From: Aerococcus sp. 1KP-2016 | GTDB taxonomy: Bacteria; Bacillota; Bacilli; Lactobacillales; Aerococcaceae | Assembly: GCF_002252085.1 (NCBI RefSeq) | Contig: NZ_NEEY01000012.1 | Span: 1-43,287, forward strand | Direction of reading: 5' to 3' | DNA: 43,287 nt | Shown here: positions 33,824-42,360 of the stretch, piece after piece | Layout: each line of letters begins with the position of its first letter | Position numbering within the stretch: the stretch's first letter is position 1 | Notes under the pieces: model-generated | Database searches by the model: none | What the model was told of the DNA's origin: nothing | What the model saw: only the letters and a program-made list of their open reading frames with translations | Position numbers and translations under genes: made by a program

Positions 33824-33838
33824 GATAGGTGCCCACAA

Positions 33839-35122
33839 GTGAAAAATATCGACTTCAAAGATATCTTTGGTGCCAAGACAACCTTCCTGTCACTACAACA
33901 TCTACTAGCCATGTATGCCGGTGCCATCGTCGTACCCCTTATCGTATCTAGTAGCCTAAACTTTACGAACGCTCAAACTTTATACCTAGTATCAGCGGAT
34001 ATCGTTATTTCAGGAATTGCGACTTTCTTACAACTATACCGCGGTAAATTCATCGGTATCGGCCTACCAGTCGTAATGGCATGTTCTTTCACTGCCATTG
34101 GCCCAATGATTAAGGTGGGTAGCCAATACGGTCTATCTACCATGTTTGGTTCTATCCTAGCAGCAGGTGTCATCATCATGTTACTAGCACCAATCTTTGC
34201 GAAATTATCGCATTTGTTCCCACCATTAGTAACAGGAACGATCGTGACCTTAATTGGGGCAACCTTAATTCCCGTTGCCATCAATAACCTGGCAGGAGGT
34301 CAAGGTAGTGCCGACTTCGGTAACATCGACAACCTAGTCCTAGGCTTACTTACCTTCCTAATCATTCTATTCCTATACCGCTACACCAAAGGGTTCCTTC
34401 AATCCATTTCAATTTTAATTGGTCTAGTAGCAGGTATGATCATTGCCATCTTTATGGGTAAAATGGATTTCCAACCAATCCTAGATGCATCTTGGTTCCA
34501 ACTACCAATGCCATTTGCTATTACGGCACCAAGCTTTAACTTTTCAGCCATTATTAGTTTGACAATTGTTGGGATTATCTCAATGATTGAAGTAACCGGC
34601 ATTGATTACGCCTTATCAGGCATGTTAGACAAGAAAATTGACGAAGCTGACTTACGTCGCTCATACCTATCTGTTGGGATTGGCTACCTGCTAGCCGGTA
34701 TCTTTAATACCTCACCACAAACAGCCTTCTCTCAAAACGTTGGTGTGGTACAAATGTCAGGTCAAAAACGTAAATCCATCTTCATCAACTTGATTATCTT
34801 GATGTTGATTTGTGGTTTGCTACCCAAAATTGGGGCTATCGCAACAGCAGTACCCGCACCAGTACTTGGCGGGGCAATGATTTTCCTATTTGGTAACGTA
34901 TTATCATATGGTATCAGCGTACTAGGTGCACAAGACCTTAGCGATAACCGTAACCAAATTATGATTGGGGCAGCCATCACCATTGGTTTAGGTGTCTCAA
35001 TCGTACCGGATGCTTTCGCACAATTACCAGAATGGTTATCATGGTTAACATCAAGCGGTATCGTAGCCGGTGCTGTAACCGTCGTACTACTGAATATCTT
35101 CTTCCATGGCGTGAAGAAATAG
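33839..35122 (+). CDS. pbuX: Xanthine permease, NCS2 family
   Basis: 427 residues with about 12-14 membrane segments, NCS2/UraA fold. Conserved motifs: LSLQHLLAMYAGAIVVPL near the N-terminus, QTAFSQNVGVVQMSG, the NCS2 region that contributes to substrate binding, and VPAPVLGGAMIFLFG. It imports xanthine by proton symport for Xpt. The start is a GTG at 33839 behind AGGTGCCCACAA. It is the second gene of xpt-pbuX and has a terminator after it. Confidence 0.95.
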   Translation: MKNIDFKDIFGAKTTFLSLQHLLAMYAGAIVVPLIVSSSLNFTNAQTLYLVSADIVISGIATFLQLYRGKFIGIGLPVVMACSFTAIGPMIKVGSQYGLSTMFGSILAAGVIIMLLAPIFAKLSHLFPPLVTGTIVTLIGATLIPVAINNLAGGQGSADFGNIDNLVLGLLTFLIILFLYRYTKGFLQSISILIGLVAGMIIAIFMGKMDFQPILDASWFQLPMPFAITAPSFNFSAIISLTIVGIISMIEVTGIDYALSGMLDKKIDEADLRRSYLSVGIGYLLAGIFNTSPQTAFSQNVGVVQMSGQKRKSIFINLIILMLICGLLPKIGAIATAVPAPVLGGAMIFLFGNVLSYGISVLGAQDLSDNRNQIMIGAAITIGLGVSIVPDAFAQLPEWLSWLTSSGIVAGAVTVVLLNIFFHGVKK

Positions 35123-35146
35123 TTCATCTAAATATGTGTTCCAACC

Positions 35147-35183
35147 AACCAGCTAGGGCATCCACCTCCCTTAGCTGGTTTTT
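35147..35183 (+). terminator. Terminator after pbuX
   Basis: Arms AACCAGCTAGGG and CCCTTAGCTGGTT (one bulge) followed by TTTTTC. Confidence 0.88.
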
Positions 35184-35265
35184 CTATATCATGTCATTCG
35201 ATAACTGACAATATATGATAGGCTTAGGGTATCAAACTTCATGCAAAATAGGTATGGAAGGGGTA

Positions 35266-35294
35266 TTGCAATAGACCTAGGCTTTACCTACAAT
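35266..35294 (+). promoter_or_regulatory. Promoter of the second NlpA lipoprotein
   Basis: -35 TTGCAA (35266-35271), 17 bases, -10 TACAAT (35289-35294), 36 bases before the start. No S-box, T-box or other leader fits in the short untranslated region. Confidence 0.78.
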
Positions 35295-35329
35295 AAGAGG
35301 AAGAAGAGAAATACAGAGGAGAATGCACA

Positions 35330-36166
35330 ATGAAGAAATATGTACGATTACTAGCCCTTGCCTTAGTCGGTTTGGTTCTAGCAGCTTGTGGTCAAACAAG
35401 CGAAACAACAAAAGTAAAAGTAGGCTTAGTTGGGGACAAGGCGGACCAATGGGAATACCTCCAAGAAGTCTTACTAGAAAAAGAAAACATCGAACTTGAA
35501 TTGGTAAAATTCACTGACTACCGTCAACCAATCGAAGCCCTACAAGATGGTTCAATCGACATGCATGCAGCCTTAACAGAAATCTACATGGACTCAATCA
35601 ATGAAGAAGCAGGCTACACCAATACAACTTTAGGATATACCACCTTAAATCCAATGGGTGTCTTCTCTGAAAAGATTGAAAGCCTTGACGATTTAGCAGA
35701 TAACGCAACAGTAGCTATTCCGGATGACGTATCTAATGGTTCACGTGCCTTATTACTACTACAAACAGCAGGCTTAATTGAAGTAGATCCATCAAAAGGT
35801 AACCTGCCAACAGTTAGTGACATCACATCAAATCCTAAAAACTTACAATTTGAAGAAATGGCTTCAAACCAAACAGCACGTGCCTTAGGCGATGTAGACA
35901 TTTCAGTCATCAATAACGATATGGCAACAGATGCAGGTTACATTCCAACACAAGATGCAATCTTCCTTGAACCAGTAGCAGACACATCAAAACCTTACTA
36001 CAACGTCATTGCCGTTCAAGAAGACCAAACAGAAAACGAAACCTACAAAACAATTTTGGAATACTACCAAACAGACGAAGTAGCGGCCATCATTGACGAA
36101 ATGTCAGCAGGTTCAAGCATCCCTGTATGGGACGGCGCACCACAAGCAAGTGAAACAACAAACTAA
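35330..36166 (+). CDS. NlpA/MetQ-family substrate-binding lipoprotein (second orphan)
   Basis: 278 residues, the same length as the paralogue at 7500. Signal peptide MKKYVRLLALALVGLVLAACG with lipobox LAAC. Body: KVKVGLVGDKADQWEYLQE, LKDGSID-like ALQDGSIDMHAALTEIYMD, LNPMGVFSEK, IPDDVSNGSRALLLLQTAGL and ARALGDVDISVINND, all NlpA-like, so an extracellular binding protein for an amino-acid importer of MetNIQ type. No ATPase or permease adjoins it. The start follows AGAGGAGAATGCACA. Promoter and terminator make it a single-gene unit. Sequence identity to the first paralogue looks low by eye, so the two probably bind different ligands. Confidence 0.87.
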   Translation: MKKYVRLLALALVGLVLAACGQTSETTKVKVGLVGDKADQWEYLQEVLLEKENIELELVKFTDYRQPIEALQDGSIDMHAALTEIYMDSINEEAGYTNTTLGYTTLNPMGVFSEKIESLDDLADNATVAIPDDVSNGSRALLLLQTAGLIEVDPSKGNLPTVSDITSNPKNLQFEEMASNQTARALGDVDISVINNDMATDAGYIPTQDAIFLEPVADTSKPYYNVIAVQEDQTENETYKTILEYYQTDEVAAIIDEMSAGSSIPVWDGAPQASETTN

Positions 36167-36175
36167 TAACAAATG

Positions 36176-36209
36176 AAAAATGACCCGAGTAAGCGGGTCA
36201 TTTTTTGTT
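36176..36209 (+). terminator. Terminator after the second lipoprotein
   Basis: Arms AAAAATGACCCG and CGGGTCATTTTTT around AGTAAG. Confidence 0.92.
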
Positions 36210-36306
36210 AAAACAAAGATTACTTAAATATCACCATAATAGAATCATAATTATTAGCTGCGGATAAGAGCGGTCAATAGATGGAGAGGGTTACGTAAAA
36301 TGAAAA

Positions 36307-36491
36307 TTCATTTATTTAATGAAATAGGTTAATTTTTGATGTTTCTATAACTTATTATCGTCAATAAATGAATCTTTTTCCTGAAATTCATCTATATGAC
36401 GGAATAGATGAATTTTTTTGATAATTTTCATTTATCTGAGGAAATAAATGAAGGAAGCAAATTTTTTCACTTATTTAGTTAAATAAGTGAA
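36307..36491. repeat. Array 3: five 40-bp units, three with perfect covarying palindromes
   Basis: ATA anchors at 36324, 36364, 36404, 36444 and 36483 give spacings 40, 40, 40, 39. Units 3-5 are exact 9-bp arms with 8-base loops: TTCATCTAT/ATAGATGAA, TTCATTTAT/ATAAATGAA, TTCACTTAT/ATAAGTGAA. When one arm changes, the other changes to match. Units 1-2 are imperfect. Spacers of 13-14 bases are T-rich and not conserved. Confidence 0.88.
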
Positions 36492-36978
36492 AACTCATTA
36501 GTTTAAACTGAATCCCAAGAACTAGACACGTCGAATTCTACAGAAAAATTATATTCATTTTTATTATCATTTCGATAATATAGGGGTACATTATTTGTAT
36601 TTCCACTGAATGTTTTCTTAGTATTATGCAATATTTTAAAGGCTTAACAACAAGATTTGCCAAATATAGGCATGTATAAAAAATGATGAATTTCATTTTT
36701 CGTATAATTTACAATTGTTTCATACAAAAGTGGGTAAAAAGATCGTTTTAATGAGATTAAAATTAAAAATAAATGAGAGATAATCCGAGTGTTTAACTCA
36801 AAAGAGATAAAACACACTATTTTACTTTCTGCTTCATCATGAATTGTAAATATTATTACCTATAGTAGATCGTTGGCTAAGCATTCATTTCTAGTATGGC
36901 GTGAAATGTGTTAGAATGAAGGGGATTCTACAGTGAAAAACACTCTCATCAAATTGTCATTATCAAAAAATAAGCGAT
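36492..36978. other. AT-rich intergenic stretch before cysS
   Basis: No gene, tRNA or T-box core (GGTACCGCG-like) seen. Short inverted repeats such as ATTATC/GATAAT occur but form no clear system. Confidence 0.4.
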
Positions 36979-37060
36979 TTGAAAATGTAGTCGATCTGTT
37001 TCTATAATAAGCGTATACGAAGCAACCCGTATCAGCATGCAGACGGCTTTTTCGTATCGC
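36979..37060 (+). promoter_or_regulatory. cysS promoter and leader hairpin
   Basis: -35 TTGAAA (36979-36984), 18 bases, -10 TATAAT (37003-37008). The transcript would begin at or in a hairpin: ATACGAA (37015-37021) with TTCGTAT (37051-37057), and inner CCGT with ACGG followed by CTTTTT. The inner hairpin plus T-run could terminate, so attenuation is possible. Confidence 0.65.
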
Positions 37061-37120
37061 TCTAGAATAGACCGACGGCAATCATTGATTCAATTCTCGG
37101 ACATAGGAAGGGCAAACATT

Positions 37121-38542
37121 ATGCTAAAAATTTACAATACGTTAACCAATCAGAAAGAAGTATTTACACCATTAGTACCAGGCAAGATTTCAATGTATGT
37201 GTGTGGGCCAACGGTATATAACTACATTCATATTGGGAATGCCCGGTCTACGGTCGCTTTTGATACAGTACGCCGCTACTTTGAATACCGTGGTTTCGAT
37301 GTAAACTACGTATCTAACTTTACGGACGTGGATGACAAGATTATTAAACGTGCCAATGAAGAAGGTTTAACGCCTGAACAAATTGCGGATAAGTATATTG
37401 CCGCATTCTATGAAGATACAGATGCGCTTCATGTCAAACGTGCGACTAAAAATCCACGTGTGATGGAAAATATGGATGATATCATCACTTTCGTTGAAGA
37501 TTTAATTGAAAAGGACTATGCCTATGAAGTGGACGGCGACGTCTACTATAGAACGCGTAAATTCAAACATTACGGTCAATTATCTGATCAAAATATCGAT
37601 GATTTACGTGCGGGTGCGTCTGAACGTGTGGAAGCGGACAGCCAAACTAAAAAGGAAGATAGTGTGGATTTTGCCTTATGGAAGGCAGCCAAACCAGGTG
37701 AAATTTCTTGGTCATCTCCTTGGGGTGAGGGTCGTCCAGGCTGGCATATCGAATGTTCAGTCATGTCTACGAAATTTTTAGGAGATACCTTGGATATTCA
37801 TGGTGGGGGTCATGATTTGACTTTCCCTCATCATGAGAATGAAATCGCCCAATCAGAGGCACACACGGGTCATACCTTTGCGAATTACTGGATGCACAAC
37901 GGTTTTGTGACAATGGGTGATGACGATGAGAAGATGTCTAAATCACTAGGCAACTTTGTCTTGGCGCATGATTTGATGAAACAAGTGGACCCACAAGTGG
38001 TTCGTTTCTTCTTAGCGTCAGCGCACTACCGTTCACCATTACGTTTCAACGAAGAAAACATCCAAGATGCCACCAACAATCTAAATAACTTGAAGACGGC
38101 TTATGCCAACTTGAACTATCGTTTTAATGACGCTAAAGATAGTCTTCCAAGTGATGGTGACCACCTGAAAGCTATCGAAGAGATTCAAGCAGCTTTTGTT
38201 GAAGCGATGGATGATGATATCAACACACCAAATGGTTTGACGGAAGTCTATCGTTTGATGCGTGAAATCAACATTTATTCAAATGAAGCAGAAGTATCTA
38301 AAGTGGTTCTACAAGCAATGAAAGACAGTTTTGTAGCCTTGTTAGCTATCTTTGGTGTGGCCTTATCAGACGAGAAGGAATTACTTGCTGATGATATCCA
38401 AGCCTTAATTGATGAACGTAATCAAGCGCGTGCGGACAAGAATTTTGCCCGTGCAGATGAAATTCGTGACCAATTGAAAGACCAAGGCATTATCTTAGAT
38501 GATACTGCCCAAGGTACCCGTTGGAAACGAGAAGAAGCCTAA
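37121..38542 (+). CDS. cysS: Cysteinyl-tRNA synthetase
   Basis: 473 residues, class I synthetase. [19 protein letters not shown] contains the zinc Cys and the HIGH motif. Further zinc ligands are in WHIECSVMS and the [14 protein letters not shown] segment. The KMSKS motif is [11 protein letters not shown]. The C-terminal helical domain ends in [12 protein letters not shown], as usual. The start is ATG 37121, eight bases after AGGAAGGG. Upstream in-frame sequence from 37037 lacks a ribosome site and lies in the leader. It heads cysS-mrnC-rlmB-yacP-sigH. Confidence 0.97.
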   Translation: MLKIYNTLTNQKEVFTPLVPGKISMYVCGPTVYNYIHIGNARSTVAFDTVRRYFEYRGFDVNYVSNFTDVDDKIIKRANEEGLTPEQIADKYIAAFYEDTDALHVKRATKNPRVMENMDDIITFVEDLIEKDYAYEVDGDVYYRTRKFKHYGQLSDQNIDDLRAGASERVEADSQTKKEDSVDFALWKAAKPGEISWSSPWGEGRPGWHIECSVMSTKFLGDTLDIHGGGHDLTFPHHENEIAQSEAHTGHTFANYWMHNGFVTMGDDDEKMSKSLGNFVLAHDLMKQVDPQVVRFFLASAHYRSPLRFNEENIQDATNNLNNLKTAYANLNYRFNDAKDSLPSDGDHLKAIEEIQAAFVEAMDDDINTPNGLTEVYRLMREINIYSNEAEVSKVVLQAMKDSFVALLAIFGVALSDEKELLADDIQALIDERNQARADKNFARADEIRDQLKDQGIILDDTAQGTRWKREEA

Positions 38543-38590
38543 TGCGTCATAAGCCAATGAATCAAATGAACAAAGAAAAGAGTCGTCTAT

Positions 38591-39037
38591 ATGTCAGAGT
38601 ATAAATCCTTATCAACTAATCAAATCAATCAATTGAGTGGGCTTACCCTAGCTTATTTAGGGGATGCGTCTTGGGAGGTTGTTGTCCGCAGCTACCTCGT
38701 GAACCAAGGGCTCACCAAACCTAAAGACTTGCACAAGGCTGCAACGAGCTTTGTCTCTGCTAAGGGACAGGCTGCTTTCATTGAATTGATGGAAAATACA
38801 CCAGGTTTTCTGACGGAAGACGAAATCACCATCTATAAACGTGGCCGTAATGCCAAGAGCCATTCGAGCGCCAAGAATGCCGACATCCATACATACAGGA
38901 TTGCGACAGGTTTTGAAGCCTTGATGGGCTACGTTTATTTGACGGATAAGGATCGTTTTGACACGATTACCCAATTCTGTATCGACCATATTGACCAAGC
39001 GCAAGGAAACGAGGAAGCAACGAATGGCACGAAATAA
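38591..39037 (+). CDS. mrnC: Mini-ribonuclease III
   Basis: 148 residues, an RNase III catalytic domain without the double-stranded RNA-binding domain. In Bacillus it matures 23S rRNA. Segments seen: LAYLGDASWEVVVRSYL near the N-terminus, with the catalytic Asp in GDA, YKRGRNAKSHSSAKNA, and RIATGFEALMGYVYL with the second acidic cluster. It follows cysS by 48 bases and overlaps rlmB by 14 bases, in the conserved Firmicutes order. Confidence 0.95.
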   Translation: MSEYKSLSTNQINQLSGLTLAYLGDASWEVVVRSYLVNQGLTKPKDLHKAATSFVSAKGQAAFIELMENTPGFLTEDEITIYKRGRNAKSHSSAKNADIHTYRIATGFEALMGYVYLTDKDRFDTITQFCIDHIDQAQGNEEATNGTK

Positions 39038-39869
39038 TCAAGGATTCCAAGAGAATCGCAAGAAACGTCAACCCCGCAAATCAGCACCGGAACTAACAGC
39101 TGAGGACCTAGCCGAATTAGACGGTCAGGCACCTGATTTCATCTACGGTTTCCATGCTGTAATGGAAGTATTAGAAGGTGACCACGACGTCAACAAGGTT
39201 TTCCTACAAACCGGTTTAAATGAAAAGAATGCCCAAGCCATCTTAACAGCTGCTAAGAAACGCAATATTCTAGTTTCTAATGTACCTAAAGAAAAATTAG
39301 ATACCCTATCTGATGGTGGGAACCACCAAGGTGTGGTCATTGCAGTTGCGGCGTATAAGTATGCTGAACTAGAGGATATCTTTGCTAAGGCAGAAGAAGC
39401 CCAAGAAGATCCAATCATCATGATTCTAGATGGTATTGAAGATCCACATAATTTGGGATCAATTTTACGTACGGCAGATGCTGCAGGGGTCCACGGGGTG
39501 ATTATTCAAAACCGTCGTGCAGTAGGCTTAACGCAAGTTGTAGCTAAGACTTCAACGGGTGCGATTGAACACGTACCGGTTGTACGCGTGACCAATATTT
39601 CAAACACCATTGAAACACTAAAAGAACGTGGTGTTTGGGTCTTTGGTACCGATATGAAGGGTCAATCAATGTGGCAAATGGACGCAACGCTACCAATTGC
39701 TGTTGTCATTGGTAACGAAGGAAAAGGCGTATCACCAGGCGTTAAGAAACACCTGGACGGTATGATAACGATTCCTATGCGGGGGCACGTGCAAAGTTTA
39801 AATGCCAGCGTAGCGGCAGGCTTATTGATGTATCAAATTTATCAAAATCGGATGACAAAAAAGGGCTAA
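39024..39869 (+). CDS. rlmB: 23S rRNA 2'-O-ribose methyltransferase RlmB (SpoU/TrmH family)
   Basis: 281 residues. A basic N-terminal tail (ARNNQGFQENRKKRQPRK) is followed by the L30e-like substrate-binding domain (FIYGFHAVMEVLEG) and the SPOUT knot. The knot motifs are EDPHNLGSILRTADAAGVHG (motif 1), VVIGNEGKGVSPGV (motif 2) and IPMRGHVQSLNASVAAGLLMY (motif 3). It methylates a guanosine of 23S rRNA by homology with RlmB. The ATG at 39024 follows GAGGAAGCAACGA and overlaps the end of mrnC. A longer upstream frame is not preferred, because family proteins begin near this point. Confidence 0.95.
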   Translation: MARNNQGFQENRKKRQPRKSAPELTAEDLAELDGQAPDFIYGFHAVMEVLEGDHDVNKVFLQTGLNEKNAQAILTAAKKRNILVSNVPKEKLDTLSDGGNHQGVVIAVAAYKYAELEDIFAKAEEAQEDPIIMILDGIEDPHNLGSILRTADAAGVHGVIIQNRRAVGLTQVVAKTSTGAIEHVPVVRVTNISNTIETLKERGVWVFGTDMKGQSMWQMDATLPIAVVIGNEGKGVSPGVKKHLDGMITIPMRGHVQSLNASVAAGLLMYQIYQNRMTKKG

Positions 39870-39901
39870 AATTGTTTTAACAAGGGAAGGGAGGGAACGG
39901 T

Positions 39902-40441
39902 ATGGCATTAAAGAAAGAACGTTTAATTGTGGATGGCTATAATATGATTGGTTCCTGGCCAGAGTTAGTGAAATTAAAGAATCGTGACGAAATTGAAGAG
40001 GCACGGGATACTTTGCTGGAACAGTTGTCTAATTTTGTGGGCTATCACGGGATTGAAACATGGGTTGTCTTTGATGCGATGTTCGTTCCTGGTATTTCTA
40101 AATCTTACGACCAATTTAACCTACATGTGGTGTTCACAAGTGAGGGTCAGACGGCAGATTCTTATATCGAGGAAATGATTGTCGACCTTGTGAGCCCAAT
40201 TCATAATGTCACCGTAGCGACGAGTGACCTGGCTGAACAGCGGATGGTATTCCAAAAAGGTGCTTTGAGACAATCGGCACAGGAGTTATATCGCGCCATT
40301 CAAAAGACCAATGTGGAAATCACACATGGTAGCAATGATTACGAATATAATAAATATCAACGATCCATACCATGGTCAGTCCATCAACTAGATAAATTAG
40401 GCAATTTTTATAAGAATTTGACGAGTAAAAAAGACGAGTAA
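39902..40441 (+). CDS. rae1: NYN-domain endoribonuclease YacP (Rae1)
   Basis: 179 residues of the YacP/Rae1 family, a PIN-like NYN nuclease. Rae1 in Bacillus cuts mRNA in the ribosomal A site. Catalytic acidic residues are in LIVDGYNMIGSW near residue 10, VVFDAMF near residue 60, TADSYIEEMI, and VATSDLAEQ. The GGxR-like region is replaced by FQKGALRQSAQEL. The start follows GGGAGGGAACGGT. It lies 32 bases after rlmB, as in Bacillus. Confidence 0.92.
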   Translation: MALKKERLIVDGYNMIGSWPELVKLKNRDEIEEARDTLLEQLSNFVGYHGIETWVVFDAMFVPGISKSYDQFNLHVVFTSEGQTADSYIEEMIVDLVSPIHNVTVATSDLAEQRMVFQKGALRQSAQELYRAIQKTNVEITHGSNDYEYNKYQRSIPWSVHQLDKLGNFYKNLTSKKDE

Positions 40442-40502
40442 TGATATTTTTTGTGCAGGATATTTTTGGATTGAGCCTGGAGGGTCTATGGGAGGACGTT
40501 CA

Positions 40503-41120
40503 ATGGCAAAGGAAAAGTACCAAACTGATCAGACACGGATATTGGCTTTAGTCGCTGAGGGTAAACAGTCCCTCACGGAAGAAGTGTTCACAGCATTGTA
40601 TGAAGAAGTAAAACCGATTTTATATGCCAACCGGTGGCGTGTACCCAAGAACATCTTGGAGAACGATGATTATTATCAGGAAGCTAGGGTGTGTTTGATG
40701 CAGGCGGTTGATGCCTATAAATTAGATAGCAACGCCTTGTTTACAACCTATTTCTCAAATGTGTTTAAGAACCGTTTGCTGGATATTCGCCGGATGCATT
40801 TAACTGACAAACGGATTGCCAATTATAAAATTGATCGAAAACTGCATTTGTTTTTAAATGAGAGTGAAGACCAGGGATTGGAAAATTTTCTGCAAACTAA
40901 GGAGTTTCCACCTGAGCATGCCTTTTTGTTCAATGAGAGCATTACGCGGTATGAGGATAGCTTGTCTGAAATGGAGCGTAAAGCTTATGATTATTTCAAG
41001 GCTGGTCTATCCTATGCGGAGATGTCAGATATTGCCGGGATGTCCAAGAAACAATTACAGTCATTGATTTCAAAGTGCAAACAAAAGTATCGGAAAATTT
41101 TATCAGACTTATTTGATTGA
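40503..41120 (+). CDS. sigH: Sigma-H/ComX-like RNA polymerase sigma factor
   Basis: 205 residues. Region 2 is seen in ENDDYYQEARVCLMQAVDAY and FTTYFSNVFKNRLLDIRR. Region 4 is MERKAYDYFKAGLSYAEMSDIAGMSKKQLQSLISKCKQKY, a helix-turn-helix. The position between yacP and rpmG matches sigH of Bacillus and its competence-linked relatives in Lactobacillales. It is a good candidate for the competence sigma factor here, since radA is also present, but no target genes are seen. The start ATG 40503 follows GGGAGGACGTTCA. An ATG at 40488, in front of which GGAGGGTCT lies, is the alternative. Confidence 0.88.
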   Translation: MAKEKYQTDQTRILALVAEGKQSLTEEVFTALYEEVKPILYANRWRVPKNILENDDYYQEARVCLMQAVDAYKLDSNALFTTYFSNVFKNRLLDIRRMHLTDKRIANYKIDRKLHLFLNESEDQGLENFLQTKEFPPEHAFLFNESITRYEDSLSEMERKAYDYFKAGLSYAEMSDIAGMSKKQLQSLISKCKQKYRKILSDLFD

Positions 41121-41125
41121 ACTCG

Positions 41126-41159
41126 GAAGCTGGTGTCTTGGACGCCAGTTTCTTTTTTT
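41126..41159 (+). terminator. Terminator after sigH
   Basis: Arms AGCTGGTGTC and GACGCCAGTT (with wobble pairs) around TTG, followed by TCTTTTTTT. Confidence 0.82.
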
Positions 41160-41170
41160 ACCGAAAAATA

Positions 41171-41179
41171 TGTTATAAT
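41171..41179 (+). promoter_or_regulatory. Extended -10 promoter of rpmG-secE
   Basis: TGTTATAAT (TG-N-TATAAT), about 84 bases before rpmG. The -35 is weak. Confidence 0.6.
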
Positions 41180-41262
41180 ATAAAGTGATGAACGAAAAAA
41201 TTGACATTGACCGTCGAAGTGCGTACCATGTACAATGAATTTGAAACAAGGAGATCAACAAT

Positions 41263-41415
41263 ATGCCAGTAAAAAAAGTATCACTTGCATGTTCTGTATG
41301 TGGTTCTCGTAATTACACAACAAATAGTAATGCAAGCAACCGTACAGAGCGTTTAGAAGTGAAGAAATTCTGTAAACACTGTAACCAACACACAATTCAT
41401 AAAGAAACAAAATAG
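41263..41415 (+). CDS. rpmG: 50S ribosomal protein L33
   Basis: 50 residues, [18 protein letters not shown] to HTIHKETK. Two Cys pairs, CSVC and CKHC, make this the zinc-binding (C+) form of L33. Under zinc shortage, species with both forms replace it with a Cys-less copy. The start follows AAGGAGATCAACAAT. Followed by secE after 24 bases. Position next to secE-nusG is the classical one. Confidence 0.95.
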   Translation: MPVKKVSLACSVCGSRNYTTNSNASNRTERLEVKKFCKHCNQHTIHKETK

Positions 41416-41439
41416 GAAAAGGCAAGGGTGAGCGTTTAA

Positions 41440-41613
41440 ATGCAATTCATTAAAGATGTATGGCACGAAATGAGACTAACTACATGGCCAAGTGGTGGCG
41501 AATTAATGCGCTACACGGGTATTGTCCTATCTACTATTGTCCTAGTTGCGATTTTCCTAGGTATTGTAGACAGCTTAGCGCAATGGGCCTTCGCGTGGTT
41601 TATTAACCTATAA
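41440..41613 (+). CDS. secE: Preprotein translocase subunit SecE
   Basis: 57 residues, the short Gram-positive form. A cytoplasmic amphipathic segment FIKDVWHEMRLTTWPSGGEL contains the conserved W-P motif, followed by one membrane helix (TGIVLSTIVLVAIFLGIVDSL). It clamps SecY in the translocase. The ribosome site is AAGGGTGAGCGTTTAA. It lies between rpmG and nusG, as in most bacteria. Confidence 0.93.
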   Translation: MQFIKDVWHEMRLTTWPSGGELMRYTGIVLSTIVLVAIFLGIVDSLAQWAFAWFINL

Positions 41614-41646
41614 TTGAAAGTTCTTATAGCCGATGCGCGAGTAGTG

Positions 41647-41705
41647 TGTTATAATGAGCACGAATAAATCGAACAAAAAACCTTTCATCTTAGGGAAGGT
41701 TTTTT
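41647..41705 (+). terminator. Promoter followed at once by a terminator-like hairpin, upstream of nusG
   Basis: Extended -10 TGTTATAAT (41647-41655), then AAAAAACCTTTC (41675-41686) pairing with GGGAAGGTTTTTT (41693-41705). A transcript from this promoter would meet the hairpin within ~45 bases. It may terminate secE transcripts and attenuate nusG. Confidence 0.7.
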
Positions 41706-41747
41706 AATTTGCATAAATTTAAGTAATGAAAGATAAGGAGCATAACG

Positions 41748-42302
41748 ATGGCAGAAGAAATTGAACAAGCAAAACAATGGTATGTGCTACATACTTACTC
41801 TGGATATGAAAACAAAGTAAAACAAAACCTTGAAATGCGTATTACATCAATGGACATGGAAGAATACATTTTCCGTGTAATCGTTCCTGAAGAAGAGCAC
41901 GTAGAAATAACAAAAACAGGTAAAGAAAAGATTATTAAAATCAAAAACTTCCCTGGTTACGTGTTAGTCGAAATGATCATGTCTGATGAAGCATGGTTCG
42001 TTGTACGTAATACACCAGGTGTTACCGGTTTCCTAGGTTCTCACGGTCAAGGTTCAAAACCAACACCATTATTACCTGATGAAGTACGTAACATCTTATC
42101 AAGCTTAGGTGACGGTGGTTTCAACCGCAACATGACATTCGAATTGAATGAAGTTGTGAAAGTAATCGATGGTGCCTTCGATGGTATGGAAGGTCGCGTT
42201 CAAGAAATCGATGCAGAACACGGTAAATTGAAATTAACTGTTGAAATGTTCGGTCGTGAAACACTAGCAGAAGTGGACTACAACCAAGTAGACAAATTCT
42301 AA
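41748..42302 (+). CDS. nusG: Transcription elongation/termination factor NusG
   Basis: 184 residues. The NGN domain, from KQWYVLHTYSGYENKVKQNL through FPGYVLVEMIMSDEAWFVVRNTPGVTGFLG, binds RNA polymerase. The C-terminal KOW domain is GAFDGMEGRVQEIDAEHGKLKLTVEMFGR, which contacts Rho or S10. Full length for a Firmicutes NusG. Start after AAGGAGCATAACG. A possible attenuator hairpin lies in its leader, and its own terminator follows. Confidence 0.97.
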   Translation: MAEEIEQAKQWYVLHTYSGYENKVKQNLEMRITSMDMEEYIFRVIVPEEEHVEITKTGKEKIIKIKNFPGYVLVEMIMSDEAWFVVRNTPGVTGFLGSHGQGSKPTPLLPDEVRNILSSLGDGGFNRNMTFELNEVVKVIDGAFDGMEGRVQEIDAEHGKLKLTVEMFGRETLAEVDYNQVDKF

Positions 42303-42315
42303 TTGTTGATGAATG

Positions 42316-42352
42316 AAGAGGTGGTGCCGTGGCGCCACCTCTTTTCTTTTTT
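42316..42352 (+). terminator. Terminator after nusG
   Basis: Arms AAGAGGTGGTGCC and GGCGCCACCTCTT, with one G-T or mismatch pair, followed by TTCTTTTTT. Confidence 0.92.
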
Positions 42353-42360
42353 GAGGGTCA

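Noticed and set aside
35200-35329. An S-box or T-box before the second MetQ-like gene
   Set aside because: The untranslated leader is only about 30 bases, with no room for either.
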